This document shows, piece by piece, positions 16,085 to 24,800 of a stretch of DNA of 64,000 bases. This DNA is from Sinobaca qinghaiensis (GTDB taxonomy: Bacteria; Bacillota; Bacilli; Bacillales; Marinococcaceae). Position numbers and translations under genes: made by a program. The DNA lies in assembly GCF_003610495.1 (NCBI RefSeq), contig NZ_RAPK01000007.1:62001-126000 (forward strand), read 5' to 3'. The notes beneath the pieces are model-generated. The model did no database searches. It was not told the origin of the DNA and was given only the letters and a program-made list of their open reading frames with translations. Positions within the stretch are counted from its first letter, which is position 1, and every line of letters starts with the position of its first letter.

Positions 16085-16885
16085 TTAATTAAATTTATGA
16101 TGTATAGCTATATTTGATTGATATTGCCTTAACCCGTTTAATTCATAATACTCATAAACTTTAGTTATCGTATCATATAAGTACGATCTGACAATCGCTT
16201 TTTGTAATTCGTAATTTTCCGGGAGTATTTTTATCTCTAATTCTTCTTTTTCTTTTGCATATATCCTCTCACCAGCATTCGTAGCATGTATTTCAGAAGA
16301 AAAATATCGATATATAACTTCATAGTCAACGTCCATATCGATATCTTTTCGGTTACATAATTGTTCAAAAGATTTAGTACGTTTGTCTAAGTTATACCAG
16401 TTGTCTTTATGTTCACGGTATCGGAAAACTTCAGCATAATCTTGTTCTAAAATTTCAATTTTTTCTTTCACATCTGATATACCAGTACCTTCTATAAATT
16501 CTTCTCTACTCATACCTAGTAAATTTCGAATCTTTTCTCCACTTCTACTCTTTTCTATAAACTTTTCATACATTTTTAATTGTTTTACTCTATTAGCCAC
16601 TAAAAATGATTTACCGTATCTAATGTTAAATTCAGGATTTTTTAATAATAATTTTAAATAGACATGATTCTCCATAATAGTTCTTGCTATGGCATCTGTT
16701 CCAGCGCTAGCCTCTGCTTCTATAAGTATTTTAAAAGATTTAACTTTTTGTATCATATCTACATACAAACCTATAGTAGCGGCGTCATTAGTATCGAATT
16801 CAATTTCTTTATCGTTAAAATGTTCTTTAAAAACCTTTTCGAGCGCTTTTTCAGCTTCTTCGATTAGCTTAGTTGTTAATTTCAT
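16085..16885 (-). CDS. DUF5677/HEPN-like cargo protein
   Basis: I start it at ATG 16885 (GAAGGAG upstream), giving 266 residues; the longer frame to 16942 begins inside the remnant of a neighbouring gene. The protein is helical. Near residue 195 it has RYFSSEIH, an R-x6-H motif like that of HEPN ribonucleases, in the setting seen in DUF5677 proteins. HEPN proteins often act as toxins in phage defence. It sits alone between a small-gene fragment upstream and a terminator repeat downstream, the position of swapped-in cargo. Family assignment is moderate; activity is inference. Confidence 0.6.
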   Translation of the reverse strand: MKLTTKLIEEAEKALEKVFKEHFNDKEIEFDTNDAATIGLYVDMIQKVKSFKILIEAEASAGTDAIARTIMENHVYLKLLLKNPEFNIRYGKSFLVANRVKQLKMYEKFIEKSRSGEKIRNLLGMSREEFIEGTGISDVKEKIEILEQDYAEVFRYREHKDNWYNLDKRTKSFEQLCNRKDIDMDVDYEVIYRYFSSEIHATNAGERIYAKEKEELEIKILPENYELQKAIVRSYLYDTITKVYEYYELNGLRQYQSNIAIHHKFN

Positions 16886-16922
16886 AAAGACTTCTCCTTC
16901 ATTCAAAATTAAGTTGAAATTG

Positions 16923-16985
16923 TTAAAACTCTTCCTCCTCATCCTGCCTCACTCTTTTTACTTTCCAATGGTGGGTAATAATCTT
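16923..16985 (-). pseudogene. Tail fragment of a small phage protein, copy B
   Basis: The last 20 codons (KIITHHWKVKRVRQDEEEEF) match the ends of the related genes at 6700 and 18510; the first two-thirds of the gene are gone. It directly precedes the HEPN-like gene and shows where that cargo was inserted. Weak similarity to DUF3954-type phage proteins is possible. Confidence 0.7.
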
Positions 16986-17021
16986 TTTTTCAATATTACA
17001 TACTTAGGATATTTTTAAATT

Positions 17022-17537
17022 TTATATCGTATAGGGCTTTAAGACCGAATTCCCTTTTAAATACAAAGGATGTTTGGGGATATTCTTTACAGTCGTATCA
17101 ATACAATAAATTTCTTGATCATTTATTAACGACATAATGTTTGTGATACGGTTTTTTACTCCTTTATAGCTTTGACCACATGCAAGAACTATCTTATCGG
17201 TATTTTTCAAAGCTTCAAAAAGATGTTTATCGTTTTCTGGTCCAATTGGATCGTTATGCAATTTCAATCCTTTTGGATTTGTGCTAATAAGGGCATACAA
17301 ATTCAATATGTTCATGCCTCCATATCCCCACGACTTCGAAAAATTCATACATCGTTTCAAAGTTGGATCACATAGATCAGCATCAGCAACACTGGGATTT
17401 AACATTATAAAAGTTACAATATCTTTCTGATCATCCCATATGCATTTCAATGAATATCTATATGTTCTATCATTTTGATTTTCATTATCAAAAATTACTG
17501 TAACTTTCTCATCTGACTTCCAGGGCGTACCCGCCAT
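17022..17537 (-). CDS. DUF1643 protein
   Basis: The 171 residues contain the DUF1643 signature: MLNPSVADADLCDPTLKRC, then GYGGMNILNLYALISTNPKG and DPIGPEND. The biochemical function is unknown; the family is common on phages, plasmids and islands. GGGAGGGG lies before ATG 17537. It is flanked by junction repeat C and by the small-gene fragment of copy B, so it is part of the cargo array. A second member lies on the selC island at 54391. Confidence 0.9.
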   Translation of the reverse strand: MAGTPWKSDEKVTVIFDNENQNDRTYRYSLKCIWDDQKDIVTFIMLNPSVADADLCDPTLKRCMNFSKSWGYGGMNILNLYALISTNPKGLKLHNDPIGPENDKHLFEALKNTDKIVLACGQSYKGVKNRITNIMSLINDQEIYCIDTTVKNIPKHPLYLKGNSVLKPYTI

Positions 17538-17600
17538 TAAAACCCCTCCCTTGTTCCAGTTTATTTATGTCACTTTTTCATCACGTATGTTAATTAAAGT

Positions 17601-17661
17601 CAAGAACACCAAGCAAAAGCGGTATGCTGTCGTTCAGTGTCCTTCAGATGGCTGGTAGAAC
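17601..17661 (-). repeat. Cargo-junction repeat, copy C
   Basis: Related to copies A and B: GTTCTACCAGCCATCTGAAG at its start on the minus strand, then a GGACACTGAACGACAGCAT stem arm and GGTGTTCTTG. The T-run is weaker (GACTTTAATTAA), so it is a poorer terminator than copy B. It starts four bases from the stop of the preceding cargo gene. Confidence 0.75.
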
Positions 17662-17664
17662 TTT

Positions 17665-18486
17665 CTATAAATTCCTTACTTTTTGGATAAAATCTATATT
17701 TTTATCGTCTATCTTACTCATTTTTTTTATTTCTTCGACCAAAAAACTATCAGTACGATTAAAGTTTTTAATTAAATTAAAATACATGAGTTGATTTACA
17801 TAACTGAATATTAAAGGTAAAGCTGTTACGTATATATATTTAAAACTATTAATTCTTTCAGAAGTATGAAATAGGGGCAAATAATTTAGACTATTTTTAT
17901 TTGTTCTAAAGCCTTTTTTACGTGTTGTAATTAAATGTAAGGATTGATCTAAATATCCAGAAAGTGTCTGATCATTTTCTTTTGATCCATAGCGTTGTTC
18001 GAAGAGTATATCAACTTGTTGTTCATTTATTCTTTTTAATATGTCAGAGTTGTTATTAATTATTTTTTTAATTTCAGTTTTTATAAAATTTCTTACTTTC
18101 CAATCAGAAAAATCAATACTTTCAAATTCATCGTTTATCATAGCGTTAACAAAAGTTACACGATCAAAAGTTATATATTCTATACAAGCTAATAAATCTT
18201 GAAGAGGTTTCCGTAATAGTGAAAACATGACTCCTAAGTCTTCTGATTGTAGTGCCTCATTTGCATACATGAGGGAGGTTGAAATTTCATAAACACAATC
18301 AAAAAATATTAATTCACCCAATACTTCTTTATCTTTTTCCGAAGCTTTATTAAAACTAATAACAGGATAATTGGAAAGTTTAAATTTGGTAAAGTTAATT
18401 AAATTATTATAATGCTGTGCATTTTCTTCAGTAAGTCTGATTAATTCATTTACAATTTCCTCCGATATTTGAGGCGATTCATTCAT
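17665..18486 (-). CDS. Phage cargo protein, helical, unknown function
   Basis: The 273-residue protein is predicted all-helical and soluble, Asn/Ile/Lys-rich, with no catalytic motif that I can name. GGGGG precedes ATG 18486. The gene lies between a small-gene remnant upstream (18508-18700) and junction repeat C downstream, the same slot that holds the HEPN-like gene in copy B. By position it may be a defence or conversion gene; the sequence alone does not show it. Confidence 0.65.
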   Translation of the reverse strand: MNESPQISEEIVNELIRLTEENAQHYNNLINFTKFKLSNYPVISFNKASEKDKEVLGELIFFDCVYEISTSLMYANEALQSEDLGVMFSLLRKPLQDLLACIEYITFDRVTFVNAMINDEFESIDFSDWKVRNFIKTEIKKIINNNSDILKRINEQQVDILFEQRYGSKENDQTLSGYLDQSLHLITTRKKGFRTNKNSLNYLPLFHTSERINSFKYIYVTALPLIFSYVNQLMYFNLIKNFNRTDSFLVEEIKKMSKIDDKNIDFIQKVRNL

Positions 18487-18507
18487 GAAATTTATCCCCC
18501 TGTCTAT

Positions 18508-18700
18508 TCAAAAATCCTCCCCCTCTTCATACCTTATCCGCTTCACTTTCCACTGATGGGTAATAACCTTTGTTTCCCCGTGCTTCGGTAATTCTTTCAA
18601 TTTAGCTTTACCTCGCTTTAAACAATCACACATGGCTTATCTCTCTTAAGTATATCAATATCAAGGCTTTCCGTCTGTATACCACATCAATATTTTCCAT
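18508..18700 (-). pseudogene. Frameshifted small phage protein, copy C
   Basis: The start (MENIDV) and end (LPKHGETKVITHQWKVKRIR) match the first 65 residues of the gene at 6896, but the phase changes in between and TGA interrupts the initial frame. It precedes cargo gene 17665-18486. In copy A the same small gene is fused in frame to its cargo. Confidence 0.7.
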
Positions 18701-18720
18701 ATTATCCAAATATTACACCT

Positions 18721-18876
18721 TTATAACTCATTTAACTTAACCGGATTCATTTCACTCGCAGTACCATTTTTATTCACCAATAACGAAATCACATTATCCG
18801 CTCGTATGTTTAACCGGTCCAGCTTTTCTTTTAAGTCTACGCTATTTTGTGCGTATATTGTATATCCCTTCTCCAT
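18721..18876 (-). CDS. Small phage protein, unknown function
   Basis: From ATG 18876 (GAAGGCGGA upstream) the product has 51 residues: MEKGYTIYAQNSVDLKEKLD, then RLNIRADNVISLLVN and an Asn/Lys-rich end. A degenerate copy lies at about 6905-7080 in the older prophage. The pattern looks like a small early-region phage protein; no family is recognised. Confidence 0.6.
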   Translation of the reverse strand: MEKGYTIYAQNSVDLKEKLDRLNIRADNVISLLVNKNGTASEMNPVKLNEL

Positions 18877-19687
18877 TCCGCCTTCACACCGGCTAAAGAC
18901 GATCATGAACATCTTCCTCTCTAATCACCTGTTTTTGAAATGCTATATGCTACTCATGAGTTAAGCTCATATGACAATTACCAGCTCCTTAATTAAATCA
19001 ATACTGATAATATCTTTCCCCCTGTACTTTCTCACAGCTTCAAGGCAGTACTTTTACATTGTCCCTATTGTTGGGGCCATTATCGTTATCAAAGCTCTCC
19101 TGTGGCCTTTAAATTGAGCCTCCCAGATGAAATTATTGATAGTCGGCATGAGGCACCTCTTCTCTTTTAGTATGTACCTGGTAATCAAGTAGCACCCCAT
19201 GTTTAGATGTTACTTTTTGCCAATCATGTTCTAAGAAATCAGATGGGATAGATTTCAGTCCCCATATTAATTAGCTATTTATAGAGATCTTTATAGTATT
19301 ATATTTACTTATTACCAAGCATTAGAGATCGTTTTATAATGAACATTTCGTAAAAGGTACAGACTTGCTTAAATTTATTATCAATTATCTTTCTGGTCAA
19401 TCTGACTGCTCTTTAGCGAATATAAATATTCTGATTATTTAAATAATTATGTTATATTAAGAGGAAGAGAAAAACGTAATGATTAATTGGCTATCGACCG
19501 ATTGCTTATTTTTTTGGTTTTACTATTCACTCACAGACAATAGTAATTAATTGGAAGACACTATCTTGAAATAATCGCCAATACTACTGATGAAAAATCT
19601 CCCAAAACCTAGCCAGATCTATAAATGTTTACTTTATATAGAAATGTTGAAATCGTAAACAGTTTATGAAAGGTGGGGCCGAATGAT
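18877..19687. other. Non-coding prophage region with gene remnants
   Basis: About 800 bases with no intact gene. 19133-19272 (minus strand) still reads as 44 codons, ending EEVPHADYQ and stop, with LKSIPSDFLEHDWQKV inside, and looks like the tail of a lost phage gene. 18930-19020 is related to 7100-7200. The last 40 bases hold the binding site of the plus-strand gene at 19688. Confidence 0.6.
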
Positions 19688-20548
19688 ATGGGACGATATT
19701 TAAAAAGTGTAAAATGGTACCATAAAGTACCTGGCTTCCGATCCGGACAATGGTGGAAAGCATTGATAGCTCTCATAGGCTATGGTTTTATGCTTTTGCT
19801 ACTTTTAGGAGGTATTGCTTCATTATTGGATGATCGAACGGCTGCCGAAATTGCAGCTGACAATGATGCTAGACAAGAAGAGCGTCAGTTAGAAAAAGAA
19901 GAAGATCAACTTTCTGAAGAAAAAGAAAGCGAAACCGTTACGGCTGAAAACGAAGAACTAGCAGCAAACGCTGAAACGATATCGACTTTAGAAGAAGAGG
20001 CGGCTACTACAGAGGAACAACTGGATATCGCAGCCGAACAAATAATTACTTTAGAAGCTGAAATTAGTTCATTACAAGGCAATGAAGAAGCTCTGCAAGA
20101 AGCCGAGACTGCATTAGAGGAAGCCCAAGAACAACTGGATGAACTAAAAAGCGAAGAGAATATTGCATTAGAAGAGGCTGAACAAAGAATTGAAGAGGTT
20201 GAACTACAAAATGAAGAATTTACTGAAAGTACAACAGAGAAAGAAAAGGAACTTATAGAAGTTAAAGGAGAATTAGAAGCTTCACAAGAGAAAGTAGCAG
20301 AACTCGAAACAGCAATATCTAATACCACATCTTCTCCTTCTTCTAACAGCAGTTCATCTGATTCTAATAATTCATCAACGCAATCTGACTCTTCAAATGA
20401 CAACAGCTCTACCTCATCTGATTCATCATCAATTTATTATAAAAACTGCACTGCAGCGAGATCGGCCGGAGCTGCCCCTGTATATAGAGGAGAACCTGGT
20501 TACGCCAAGCATTTAGATCGTGATGGAGACGGAGTCGGATGTGAATAA
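19688..20548 (+). CDS. Membrane-anchored coiled-coil protein with excalibur domain
   Basis: Starting at ATG 19688 (GGTGGGG nine bases upstream), the 286-residue protein has one membrane helix (about 28-48), a long Glu-rich coiled coil (about 60-210), a Ser/Asn-rich linker and a C-terminal excalibur calcium-binding domain (YYKNCTAARSAGAAPVYRG, then DRDGDGVGCE). It should be anchored in the membrane with the coiled coil and excalibur domain outside. Excalibur domains occur in surface proteins and nucleases of Firmicutes. It is oriented against the other phage genes next to the attachment site, like a moron gene. Confidence 0.85.
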   Translation: MGRYLKSVKWYHKVPGFRSGQWWKALIALIGYGFMLLLLLGGIASLLDDRTAAEIAADNDARQEERQLEKEEDQLSEEKESETVTAENEELAANAETISTLEEEAATTEEQLDIAAEQIITLEAEISSLQGNEEALQEAETALEEAQEQLDELKSEENIALEEAEQRIEEVELQNEEFTESTTEKEKELIEVKGELEASQEKVAELETAISNTTSSPSSNSSSSDSNNSSTQSDSSNDNSSTSSDSSSIYYKNCTAARSAGAAPVYRGEPGYAKHLDRDGDGVGCE

Positions 20549-20592
20549 ATTAAAATAAGTCTTAGACAATGGATACCTATCGTCATATGTAA

Positions 20593-20823
20593 AAAACAAA
20601 AATCCAGCGCCTCCTCTTTTCAGAGTAAGCGCTGGATTTCTTTTCTATTAACAGCAGTCGCTGTCGGAGCCGCCGTCCATTACAAGGCCGGACTGTCCTT
20701 CACTATTGGTTTGTACGTCCAATGTGATGTTCTCGACGTGTGGTAATACCTGCTTCTCAATGGCTACATCAATGCCGTTAATTTCCCGTCTTTCATCATC
20801 TTCAGCTGGCTCATCCAGAGCCA
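20593..20823 (-). repeat. Right prophage attachment repeat: 3' part of the intact HesB-like gene
   Basis: Matches 7257-7487. It includes the terminator hairpin (CCAGCGC...GCGCTGG, 20602-20636) and the last 57 codons of the gene. The near absence of amino-acid changes relative to the left copy, despite many silent differences, suggests both copies have been selected as functional gene ends. Confidence 0.85.
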
Positions 20824-20938
20824 GACCCAATTTAGGGCCTCCTCAGCCCATGCCTGAAAAGACGACGCGGATATTACCGGCGCTGTGTTCTTTCATCACG
20901 CCGTGAATAAATTCTTTTGCCTGATCGGTAATGTTCAT
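20648..20938 (-). CDS. HesB-like selenoprotein (Sec at residue 32)
   Basis: From ATG 20938 (AGGAGAG upstream) the frame runs to TGA at 20843-20845, codon 32, and continues to TAA at 20648: 96 residues in all. The context GMG-U-GGPKLGLALDEP is the HesB/IscA-like domain with Sec at the first conserved Cys. HesB-like selenoproteins are a known family. A 7-bp hairpin (CTGGCTC/GAGCCAG) begins about 18 bases after the UGA, as expected for a bacterial SECIS. The protein ends with a CC pair. Its last two-thirds overlap the prophage attachment repeat. It follows a second HesB-like gene by 48 bases. Standard gene callers would start it too late. Confidence 0.88.
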
Positions 20939-20986
20939 GGTATCTCTCCTTTTCTATTTCTTAGTATAAGGGATTTTTTCTGCGGT

Positions 20987-21289
20987 TTAAACCGGGTGAT
21001 CCTGTTTTTTTACCTTGATTGCGTACGCTATCGTTTCGCTGCTGTTTTTAAGCATCCATCCGAGAGAAGGATGATTGTCCAGCACCGGCGACGGCTTGAT
21101 TGCTTCAAACGTGTCTTCGTCGGTTGTGACCGTATATGCATCGTCAGCTGATTCCACCGGAACCAAGGAATACTCCCGAATTCCTTGTCAGCCGCCGGTG
21201 AGCTTTGATTCCAGGCGGAAAGCCATTATACTGCCGGGCAGCCCCTGCATGGTTTGTTCCGCTCTTTCGGTTAATCGGATTGTATGCAT
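20987..21289 (-). CDS. Second HesB-like selenoprotein (Sec at residue 34)
   Basis: ATG 21289 follows AGGAGGAATAG. The frame reads MHTIRLTERAEQTMQGLPGS, then AFRLESKLTGG, TGA (21188-21190), QGIREYSLVPVESADDAYTV and on to TAA at 20987, 100 residues. TGG-U-QG aligns with the TGGCSG motif of HesB/YneR-type proteins, with Sec for the first Cys. A GGTTCC/GGAATC hairpin with a GGT loop starts about 24 bases after the UGA. It is more divergent than the neighbouring HesB-like gene and lies upstream of it in the same operon. Because of the UGA it is invisible as an ordinary open frame. Confidence 0.82.
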
Positions 21290-21316
21290 AGCTATTCCTC
21301 CTTTGTCCTACTGATA

Positions 21317-21345
21317 ATTGTAGATTCAGAGCGGGCGGAAAGCAA
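21317..21345 (-). promoter_or_regulatory. Sigma-A promoter of the hesB-like operon
   Basis: TTGCTT (21340-21345) and TACAAT (21317-21322) on the minus strand with a 17-base spacer, ending 28 bases before the start codon. Confidence 0.6.
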
Positions 21346-21407
21346 GAAAACCAGCTTTTGCCTTTTATCTAAACCTGAGTGCAACCTGATCATTTTTAAA
21401 ATTAAGA

Positions 21408-21440
21408 AAGGAGGCTCCCTTAGGAAGCCTCCTTATTAAA
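21408..21440. terminator. Terminator of the cREC gene
   Basis: AAGGAGGCT / AAGCCTCCTT hairpin, 15-40 bases downstream of the cREC stop codon. Confidence 0.75.
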
Positions 21441-21451
21441 CGCGTGTACTA

Positions 21452-21802
21452 TTACAATGCGAAGCCTATTGGTAATGGCTGGTGAAAAATCTTCACGTAG
21501 GAAGGGACCTGCCCGCTCCTTTTTGCTTCGATTAACCGGTCGTACATTCGTTTGCCGCCTACGGCATTGGCTGAGTGAATCGTAATGCAGTCAGGAAAAA
21601 TTTTGTGTTCCAGTAAGTGCAGCACGACTTCAAATCCGTTCTTTGCATAACTTCCTAAGTCGTGATCCAATGATAAGTGAGATACCAGTTTTTTGGATCG
21701 GATCATGGCAATACATTCTGCTACGGTTTCTACTAGAATATACCCGCTCGGACAAGGCCTCACATCATCCAGGAAAATATTGTACTTTTGTACGTTTTCC
21801 AT
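21452..21802 (-). CDS. Cyclic-phosphate processing receiver-like (cREC) protein
   Basis: From ATG 21802 (GGAGG upstream) the 116-residue product has a receiver-like core: FLDDVRPCP near the start with the Asp pair, then SHLSLDHDLG and ITIHSANAVGGKRMYDRLIE. This fits the cREC family, receiver-fold proteins predicted to act on cyclic phosphate ends of RNA rather than in two-component signalling. It is a single-gene unit with its own terminator. The role in Bacilli is unknown. Confidence 0.7.
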   Translation of the reverse strand: MENVQKYNIFLDDVRPCPSGYILVETVAECIAMIRSKKLVSHLSLDHDLGSYAKNGFEVVLHLLEHKIFPDCITIHSANAVGGKRMYDRLIEAKRSGQVPSYVKIFHQPLPIGFAL

Positions 21803-21893
21803 ACATCCTCCTTTATAATATGAGAAATGTGTGTTCATGTCTTAGTGGCTGTTAAACTATAGTATAACAGAAAATAGGCCTTATTTCTACCCA

Positions 21894-24800
21894 TTATTCA
21901 AACCGGCTCTGCAGAAGGTTCTTCACCTGTTCCACGTCCTCCATGGTATAGGTGATTTCCGCCCCTTCTTCGATCCGGCGGCTCGATTCAATATTGTGCT
22001 TCCAGCTTTCTGCAAAATCCGCCCACCATCTTTCCCACTGGCCGGTAAAATGATCGCGCATCTGCCCCCACTCTTTTTCCAGCAGCTCATCGGCAGGCGG
22101 GCGCAGTTCTTCTTCGAGCTCGTCTTTGAACGGTTTAATCTGCTGGTCCATAAAAAACGCGCTGTAGGACGTGTAACTGCTGAAAAAGGAAAACGTCATC
22201 CGGTCAAGCGGCGGCTGTTCGTTGGACGAAAAACTGTCAAATTGAGGCAGCTCCCAGTGAAACGCAGACAGCATTGATTCGGGAATCTGCCCGGAAAACG
22301 TTTCCGCTATGCGCCAGCTCCGCTCTTTCATATACTGCTCCATCCGGTAGCCGGTTGCCTGCAGTTCTTTATCAAACTCCAGAAACACTTCCTGCACGAG
22401 GCTGTTTGTCTGCCGCTTCATCTGCTCGGCGAAGGAACGCTCCTTTTGAAACGCATAGGGCGTAAAATAATCTTTAAACAGGTCATAGTAGCGGTAAAAA
22501 ACGCGCTGCTTTACATAAAACAGCAGCTCTTCCATCTCGCGGTGCATCATATCAAGCTCGAGCGCAAAGGAATACGCCTGCAGTTGATGTTCCGCTTCCT
22601 CCAGAGCATTCAGACGCTGCTGCTTTTTTTCCTGCTGACGGGAAGCATCCAGCGCCGCTGTTTCCATCATATCCTCCAGAGTGCGGACAGCCTGGCGGAT
22701 TTCGCCCCGTCCTTCCTCCAGCACAATTCCCTGCAGCTGCTCATAGGAAAAATGCTCAAACGCTTCCATAAAGTCATCCATGCCGGATACCGGGCGGCTC
22801 CCGCCTCCGGCCTGCAGGCTTGATACCGGATATACCGGAGGGTCTTCCAGGCCAAATGACTCCAGCTCCCGCTTCACGTAGCGAATGACGCTTTCCAGCT
22901 CTTCTGTATCTTCGGCGAGATCTGCGGCGTTCACGAGGAAAAAGATTTTGTTGTAGGAAAAATACTGCGTCAGGCGGCCAAGCTGAGTGAGAAACATTAC
23001 GTCGGCACGCGAAAACGCATGATTGTAATACGTCGCAAAAAAAATCGCATCGGCTTTTTTCATTTCTTCAAATGCCAGCAGCGTATGCCGTTTATAAATG
23101 CTGTGCACACCGGGTGTATCCGTGAGCGTATAGCCTTTATCAGTAAAGGCGCCGGCGGCATCGACATCGGCCCGGTCGATCATCATCGCCTCTTCCGCAT
23201 TTCCTGTCAGCTGCTGGAACGCTTCGAGCTTCATTTCTACACGGGTGCCCTGCTGGTCCTCGTAGTTTCGAAACGACGCTTCATATTCATCCAGCCGGTT
23301 TTTTTCTTCTGCGTCCAACAGCAGCAGCGGATCTATCCATTCTTCTTTCCTGCTTTCCTTATTGTCCTCTTCTTTTTGCTTCTCCTGCTTTTTCTTCTGC
23401 TCAGCGAGTTTTTTGCGGCGCTCTTCTTTCAAAGCCGCCCATTCATCCATGGAACCAACTGCGGTGTTTGTTTGAAAAAGCAGCTCATTCATTTCTTCAA
23501 TGACCCGTTCTTCGGTTTTATAGACAACTGAGACCGTCCCGTGACTGGCCGGCGCTGCCGGGCGGATCGTCGTTACGAACGCAGTGGTTGGATGCGAAGA
23601 AACGGGCAGCAGCGGCTCGCCGATGAGGGCATTGGCAAAGGTCGTTTTGCCGGAGCTGAACGCGCCGAATAAAGCGACCCGGTAAGCAGCCTGCTCGAGG
23701 CGCTCTGCTTTGCTGTTCAGCGAAGCGGCGGCGGCATCTAGAACCCGAAACCCCTTCATCATACCGGCGGCTTCGCGCAGTTCATGCGGAGCCTTTCCGC
23801 GCGCCGGCCGGGTGCCGGTCCCGCTGCCGTGCCGCTCATACCATTCCTGAATAGGAAAAGTAAGCGGCTTCTGCGTGCCTGCAGCTTTTATCTCATAAGC
23901 TCCGGACACGGATGTATGTACCGGCTCAAAGGGCTCGGCCGCTTCCCAAAAGGCGTTCATCCATTCTTCTGCCGTTTTCACCCACTGCTCCTGCCTTGCC
24001 TGCCACGCTTCTGCTTCTTCCAGCAGCTCGGCCGCCCTAATACGACGGTTTTCCAGACGCACAGCTTCTTTTTTCTGCTCGGCGGCAAGCAGGGTTTTGA
24101 TTTTCGGCAGCAGCTGAATGAGCTGCTGCTTGTACACGCGCTTAATTTCTTCGGTGAGCCAGCGGCTGAAGCTGAGCACATACCCCTGCGTAAAAGCGGC
24201 TCCGGTGCGCTCAGACCGGCTGATTAATTCATCATCAATGGTACAGGTCATATCGAGCAGCCGGCGCTGCAGATTCTGGTCTTCCACGCGGTACGAAGCC
24301 AGCAGGTTTGTCATCTGTTCGCGAAGCGGAATATCAATATAATTGCGGGCGTTTTCCGTAAGACTGCTTTTCAGTGCTTCCAGCCTCTCCTCGCGCGAGC
24401 GGCGGGTTTTGTTTTTGCCGAACAGCCCTTTAATCCGGTAGGCCGTCTGACGAGATTCGAGGTAATCCCTGGCGGCATTGCGGGTATGATAAGGCGTCAG
24501 CTTCGCATTCGTAAATACCAGATCCACCGTGGCAAATATTCTTTTTTCGAGCGTATCCTGCCACTCCTCCATTTCCTCCTGTTTCTGCACCGCCTGGAGC
24601 TTTTCTTCCTGCAGATCCTTCAGAGAAGCGTACTGCTCAAGGGCACGGTGGATATCTTTTGGCGGGTGCTGCTGTTTTTCTTTCTGTCCGGCTGCTTCTG
24701 CCATCATCCGGTACAGGCTTTTCGCCGCCGTCTGGGATACCTGGATATCGTGTGGCACCGAAGCTGAAAATAAGTAATCCATCAGCTTTCCCCATTGCTC

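Larger units (their letters stand above)
7488..20592. mobile_element. Defective prophage integrated in a HesB-like selenoprotein gene
   Basis: The segment lies between two copies of the hesB 3' end. It holds holin, amidase, XhlA-like, terminase small subunit, sigma-like late regulator and YolD-like genes, which define it as phage. There is no integrase, no large terminase, no portal, capsid or tape-measure gene: an internal deletion has fused the terminase small subunit to a tail protein. Genes for defence or unknown cargo dominate what is left. Codon use is AT-richer than in the host core on either side. Confidence 0.85.

Noticed and set aside
19906-20403. 165-codon Ser-rich frame opposite the excalibur-domain gene
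   Set aside because: It is the mirror of Glu-rich coiled-coil codons on the other strand and has no binding site.
22446-22823. 125-codon frame opposite the dynamin gene
   Set aside because: One of many antisense shadows across 21.9-25.6 kb; no supporting signals.
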